Source: Trogon surrucura
Taxonomy: Eukaryota; Chordata; Aves; Trogoniformes; Trogonidae
Direction: 5' to 3'
Length of the DNA stretch: 64,000 nt
Assembly: GCA_020746105.1 (NCBI GenBank)
Contig: CM036617.1
Span: forward strand, 134,443,845-134,507,844
The notes below the pieces were generated by a model that was not told the DNA's origin, did not search any database, and saw nothing but the letters and a program-made list of their open reading frames with translations. Of this stretch, positions 60,601-64,000 are shown one piece after another. Position numbers and translations under genes: made by a program. Position 1 is the stretch's first letter; the number at the start of each line of letters is the position of its first letter.

Positions 60601-60779
60601 AATTTGCCATGGCAAGAGTCAGCTGCACCGTCCTTCCAGAAAGACTGTGAAGAACAACTTTGGTTTCTTTCACAGTAGAATGGCCTATGCAGCACCAGCC
60701 TCAAATGGGAGTCACCTTTCCCAAAGAGGGAAGAGCGTCTTTGCCCAAGATATTTCAGGGCTGATCGACAGGGCTTTAA

Positions 60780-61965
60780 ACTAGTTGCAAATGAGGAGGG
60801 GGATAGCAATATCAGGCTTGTCTGTGACAAGCTGTGGGATGACACACCAGAGTTACAGGGACAGAGTGCTACTAAAGGCCTTCAAGCGATTACTCTGTGG
60901 TGAGCTGGGGATGCAGCAGCACAGTTAAAGTCTCGCAGAGATGAACCACGGGCTCCTGAGGTAGTAGGACCCAACAGGGAAACATCTACAGAACACCTCG
61001 AGAGAATTAAGGGATGTTCCACCAAGAAGGTGACATCGCTGACAGCCCAGCTGAAGTGCCTCTACATGAATACACACAGCATGGGCAACAAACAGGAAGA
61101 GTTAGAAATCTGCATGCAGTCAAGGAGTGATGATCTGGTGGCAAATAAAGAGACATGGTGGGACAGCTCACGTGACTGGAATGTGGTCCTTGATGGCTCT
61201 GTCCTTTTTAGGAAAGATCGGCCAACAAAGCGAGGTGGTGGAGTTGCTCTGTATGTGAGAGCAACTGGAATGTGTCGAGTTCTGTCCAGGGATGGATGAG
61301 GAGCGAGTTGAGAGTTTGTGGGTGAGAATTACAGGGCAGGCTAGCACAGGTGATACTGTGGTGGGTGTCTATTACAGACCACCTGATCAGGAGGAGGAAG
61401 TTGATGAGGCCTTTTACAGGCAGCTGTCAGCAGCCTCTCAATCACAGGTCCTGGTTCTCATGGGAGATTTCAACTACCCAGATATTTGCTGGAAGGCCCA
61501 CACAACCAGCCATCCTCAGTCCAGGAGGTTGCTCCAGTGCATCGATGATAATTTCTTCATGCAAATGGTGAATGAGCCAACCAGGAGAGGAACACTGCTG
61601 GATCTTGTACTCACCAACAAGGAAGGTCTGGTTGAAGCAGTGAAGACTGAGGGCAGCCTTGGCTGCAGCAACCATGAGGTGGTGGAGTTCATGATCTTGT
61701 GTCATAGGAACACAATACCAAGCAAGATCACAACCCTGGACTTCAGCAGGGCCAACTTTGGCCTTTTTAATCAATTGCCAGGGGAAATCCCATGAGACAG
61801 GGTGTTAGAAGGTAAAGGGGTCCAAGATAGTTGGTTGGTGTTCAAGGACCACTTCTTTGAGGCTCAGGATCAGTGCATCCCATCAGGTAGGAAATCAAGA
61901 AAGAGATCCAGGAGACCTGCATGGTTAACCAGGGATCTGCTGGGCAGACTCAGGTGGAAGGAGAG
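60780..61965 (+). mobile_element. CR1 LINE, endonuclease part of ORF2, lacking the reverse transcriptase
   Basis: The start of CR1 ORF2 is recognisable: LKCLYMNTHSMGNKQEEL, ETWWDSSRDWNVVLDG, KRGGGVALYVRA, ESLWVRITG, VVGVYYRPPDQEEEVDEAF, LMGDFNYPDICW and RRGTLLDLVLTNKEGLV. The frame shifts once near 61295 and meets a TGA near 61794 (expected Trp in the segment PWDRV). The SDH catalytic motif of this endonuclease family reads SNH (CSNHEVVEF). Similarity ends near 61965 in RSRRPAWLTRDLL, before any RT motif. The upstream 0.2 kb may be ORF1-ORF2 junction sequence. Confidence 0.85.
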
Positions 61966-64000
61966 GCCTCACCCTATCAGATACTGGGATGGGCAATCAG
62001 GGGCGAAGTTGAGCACCTGGTGCTGGCAGCTCTGCCTGGTGAGCTCAGCTGCTGCAGTCTCATTGCCAGCAGGTCTTTGTCATTTTCCCCTGTTGCTTAG
62101 GGGACTGTTGTGCTCTGTGTGGTGAGGACACCTGAAGCCCTCTTGGTGGCTTTTTAGGATTCTGCTTCACTGCCCTGTCTGAAGGGAGCCAAGTCATTCT
62201 TGGCAGCTTCACTGCATCATTGCCATGGGAAGGAACGGATTGGTAAAGGGGGTGGTCCCTCAGGCAGGGCCTGTCTCGTCGAAAATAGTATCCTGTCCTC
62301 CCACTGGCCAAGATGTTCTAAATCAGTGCTGACTGTGGTGACCAAAGGCACAAAGACGGGTGAACTGTTCTGAGATCCCGTAGGTTGGGCCTTCAAAGAG
62401 GAATAGCCGCAATGGCCTCATTCTACCTTGTTAGCCCTGGCCAGGCTTGCCCTCTTGGCTGTCTTTGAGCATCCAGCCGTAGGCTGAAGTGGCCTCCTCT
62501 GGGGGTATGGAGGAGGCCTGTCTTCTCTCAACTGATGGGAGAGGTTAGGGCCCACAAGTATGTTACCCATATCTGTCCACAAAATGAGGGCTGTCAGTGG
62601 AGAGAGTTTGGGTCTCCAGGTAACAATGCACAGAGGAAGAAGGCATGAGAAGTAACAATTTTTCCCTGTAAACAGCTCTCTTAGTCCCTGTGTTGAGTTC
62701 TCCCAGGGGGTGTGGGTATCTTCTTATGTTCTGACCACTTCCATCCTTCACTGTCTGGAGGGCTAATGACCCTTTCCTGGGCCGGAAAGCAGTCAATTCA
62801 GGAATATCCCAGGCTCAGCAAGGTAAACTCTGTGTCCTTTGAGAAGCTATGGATGTACACGAAGATTCCTGATGTTGAATGATAAAGGACTCAGCAGCTC
62901 TCTATGCAGTGTCTTGCCCTCACTGCCTGGATGGGGACTTCCTGGAAGAGGGAGTTGTCTTTTGCAGCCCTGGAGGAGGGAATTGATGGAAAATACCAGC
63001 TTCTTCAGGGCAGTCAGTGGGATGATAATGAGGAGAGCAGCATTGGGAAGAGAGGTGAGACAGAAGTTAGTGTAACCTCTACACCTAGCACCTGGAGGGG
63101 CTTGAGGAGAATGAAGAGCCCCTTTTTGAGAGCCCTTTACCCATTGCCTGGCTTGTGTTGCTGGGAAGAAAACCTACTATGGCTTGGAGGGCATTGTCAT
63201 GGCCTAGTGTATCACTCCCTCTGCAAACTCCCACACTTTGGTTTTCAGGAAGGATGATGAGAGAGAGGCAGCAGTTGATGCCTTCTGTCTGGGTCTGGTT
63301 ATAGCTGCTGTTCCCAAACCAGATTCTTGATGGAAAGACTGTGGCCAGGGAAGGATGTAGCCACCTGGTTGTATACTCTGAGGCTGCCAGAATGATACCT
63401 CACAGGACAGGTAAGGAGAGTGGAGCTTGGAGCTGGCAGGCTGCTGCTGTCCCCAAGAGCTGGTGTTTTGAGCATGCTCTTGTTCTGCTTCCTTCGACTT
63501 GTCCTGCTGGCTGGGCAATAGTGGTGGGCCCGAAGATACAGCTGTGGTCTGTTGACATCACCTTGGCAGCGGTGCTGCCCGCTGCACAGAGACTAGGAGC
63601 GTCCCTGGGGTGAGAAATGTGCATTGTAATCTGCAGGTTGACTGCCAAGGAGTATTTGGGATGATTCTTCTTCCCTGCTATAGGAAACTGCAGGACATAT
63701 ATGTCACAACTAATGATATTCTTATGCTCTAGGACTGTGCCCATGTGACATGCTGGCCATAGAGATTAAAATTTAAACACACATGGAGAGCCACATATGA
63801 AATTGCCTGCTGCATATTACTTCTGCAATGTTGGCTATAGGCCAGCAAGAAAGGGCTGCTACCTTGGTTCATATTGACGTTTTCATACTTACTGTGCTGA
63901 ATGAGGCCCCTAGGGACACATTCTCTGCACTTCAGAGAGGCAGTGAAGAATGAGGATAAACCCATTGCCACTGTTCATGCTGGCTGCTACTTGCTCTGCA
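61966..64000. other. Unassigned sequence after the CR1 endonuclease fragment
   Basis: About 2 kb, slightly GC-richer than neighbouring intron. No gene, repeat family or continuation of the CR1 is recognised. Confidence 0.5.

Larger units (their letters stand above)
50607..64000 (+). other. FAM131B: Probable FAM131B intron 1 (runs off the window)
   Basis: About 13.4 kb with no supported exon. It contains CR1 relics (listed separately), an AT-rich stretch at 52206-52262 and small tandem duplications at 53048 and 55715. Regions 58.0-60.7 and 62.0-64.0 kb have no recognised family. Intron status depends on the FAM131B call. Confidence 0.55.

Overview
The window is vertebrate nuclear DNA, almost certainly from a bird. 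It has multi-exon genes with GT-AG introns and many CR1 LINE 3' ends closing in the bird-type ATTCTATGAT octamer, but no SINEs of mammalian type. The gene order EPHA1 - ZYX - FAM131B is the known vertebrate order (human 7q34). The predicted zyxin resembles the chicken protein closely. A copy of an RTE-clade LINE, which looks like AviRTE, lies in an EPHA1 intron. AviRTE is known from only a scattered set of bird lineages, so it may help to identify the host.

Layout. Positions 1-500 are a GC-rich, CpG-rich tract. From 1782 to about 15.4 kb lie 14 plus-strand exons of the receptor tyrosine kinase EPHA1, from the cysteine-rich exon to the stop codon and poly(A) signal. The ligand-binding exons are not in the window. 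From 15.4 to 20.7 kb is a convergent intergenic stretch filled with CR1 copies, including one with a 556-codon open ORF2 reverse-transcriptase segment. From 20.7 to 33.5 kb, on the minus strand, is ZYX (zyxin): nine coding exons encoding 585 residues in one continuous frame, plus two candidate non-coding first exons in separate CpG-rich tracts (about 30.2 and 33.2 kb). The outer tract holds a perfect SRF CArG box. From 33.6 to 49.4 kb I see only old CR1 fragments and unclassified non-coding sequence. From 49.4 to 50.95 kb is a strong CpG island containing plus-strand exon 1 of FAM131B, which starts MGCIGSRTVG. From there to the end of the window is apparently its first intron, with old CR1 relics and small tandem duplications.

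The genes act separately. EPHA1 is an ephrin-A receptor at the plasma membrane. ZYX is a focal-adhesion and actin adaptor that carries Ena/VASP-binding motifs and three LIM domains. FAM131B is poorly characterised and has a candidate N-myristoylation start. Splice sites and phases were read by hand. I joined EPHA1 and ZYX exons only where donor, acceptor and reading phase agreed. No virus-like element, CRISPR array or RNA gene could be supported.
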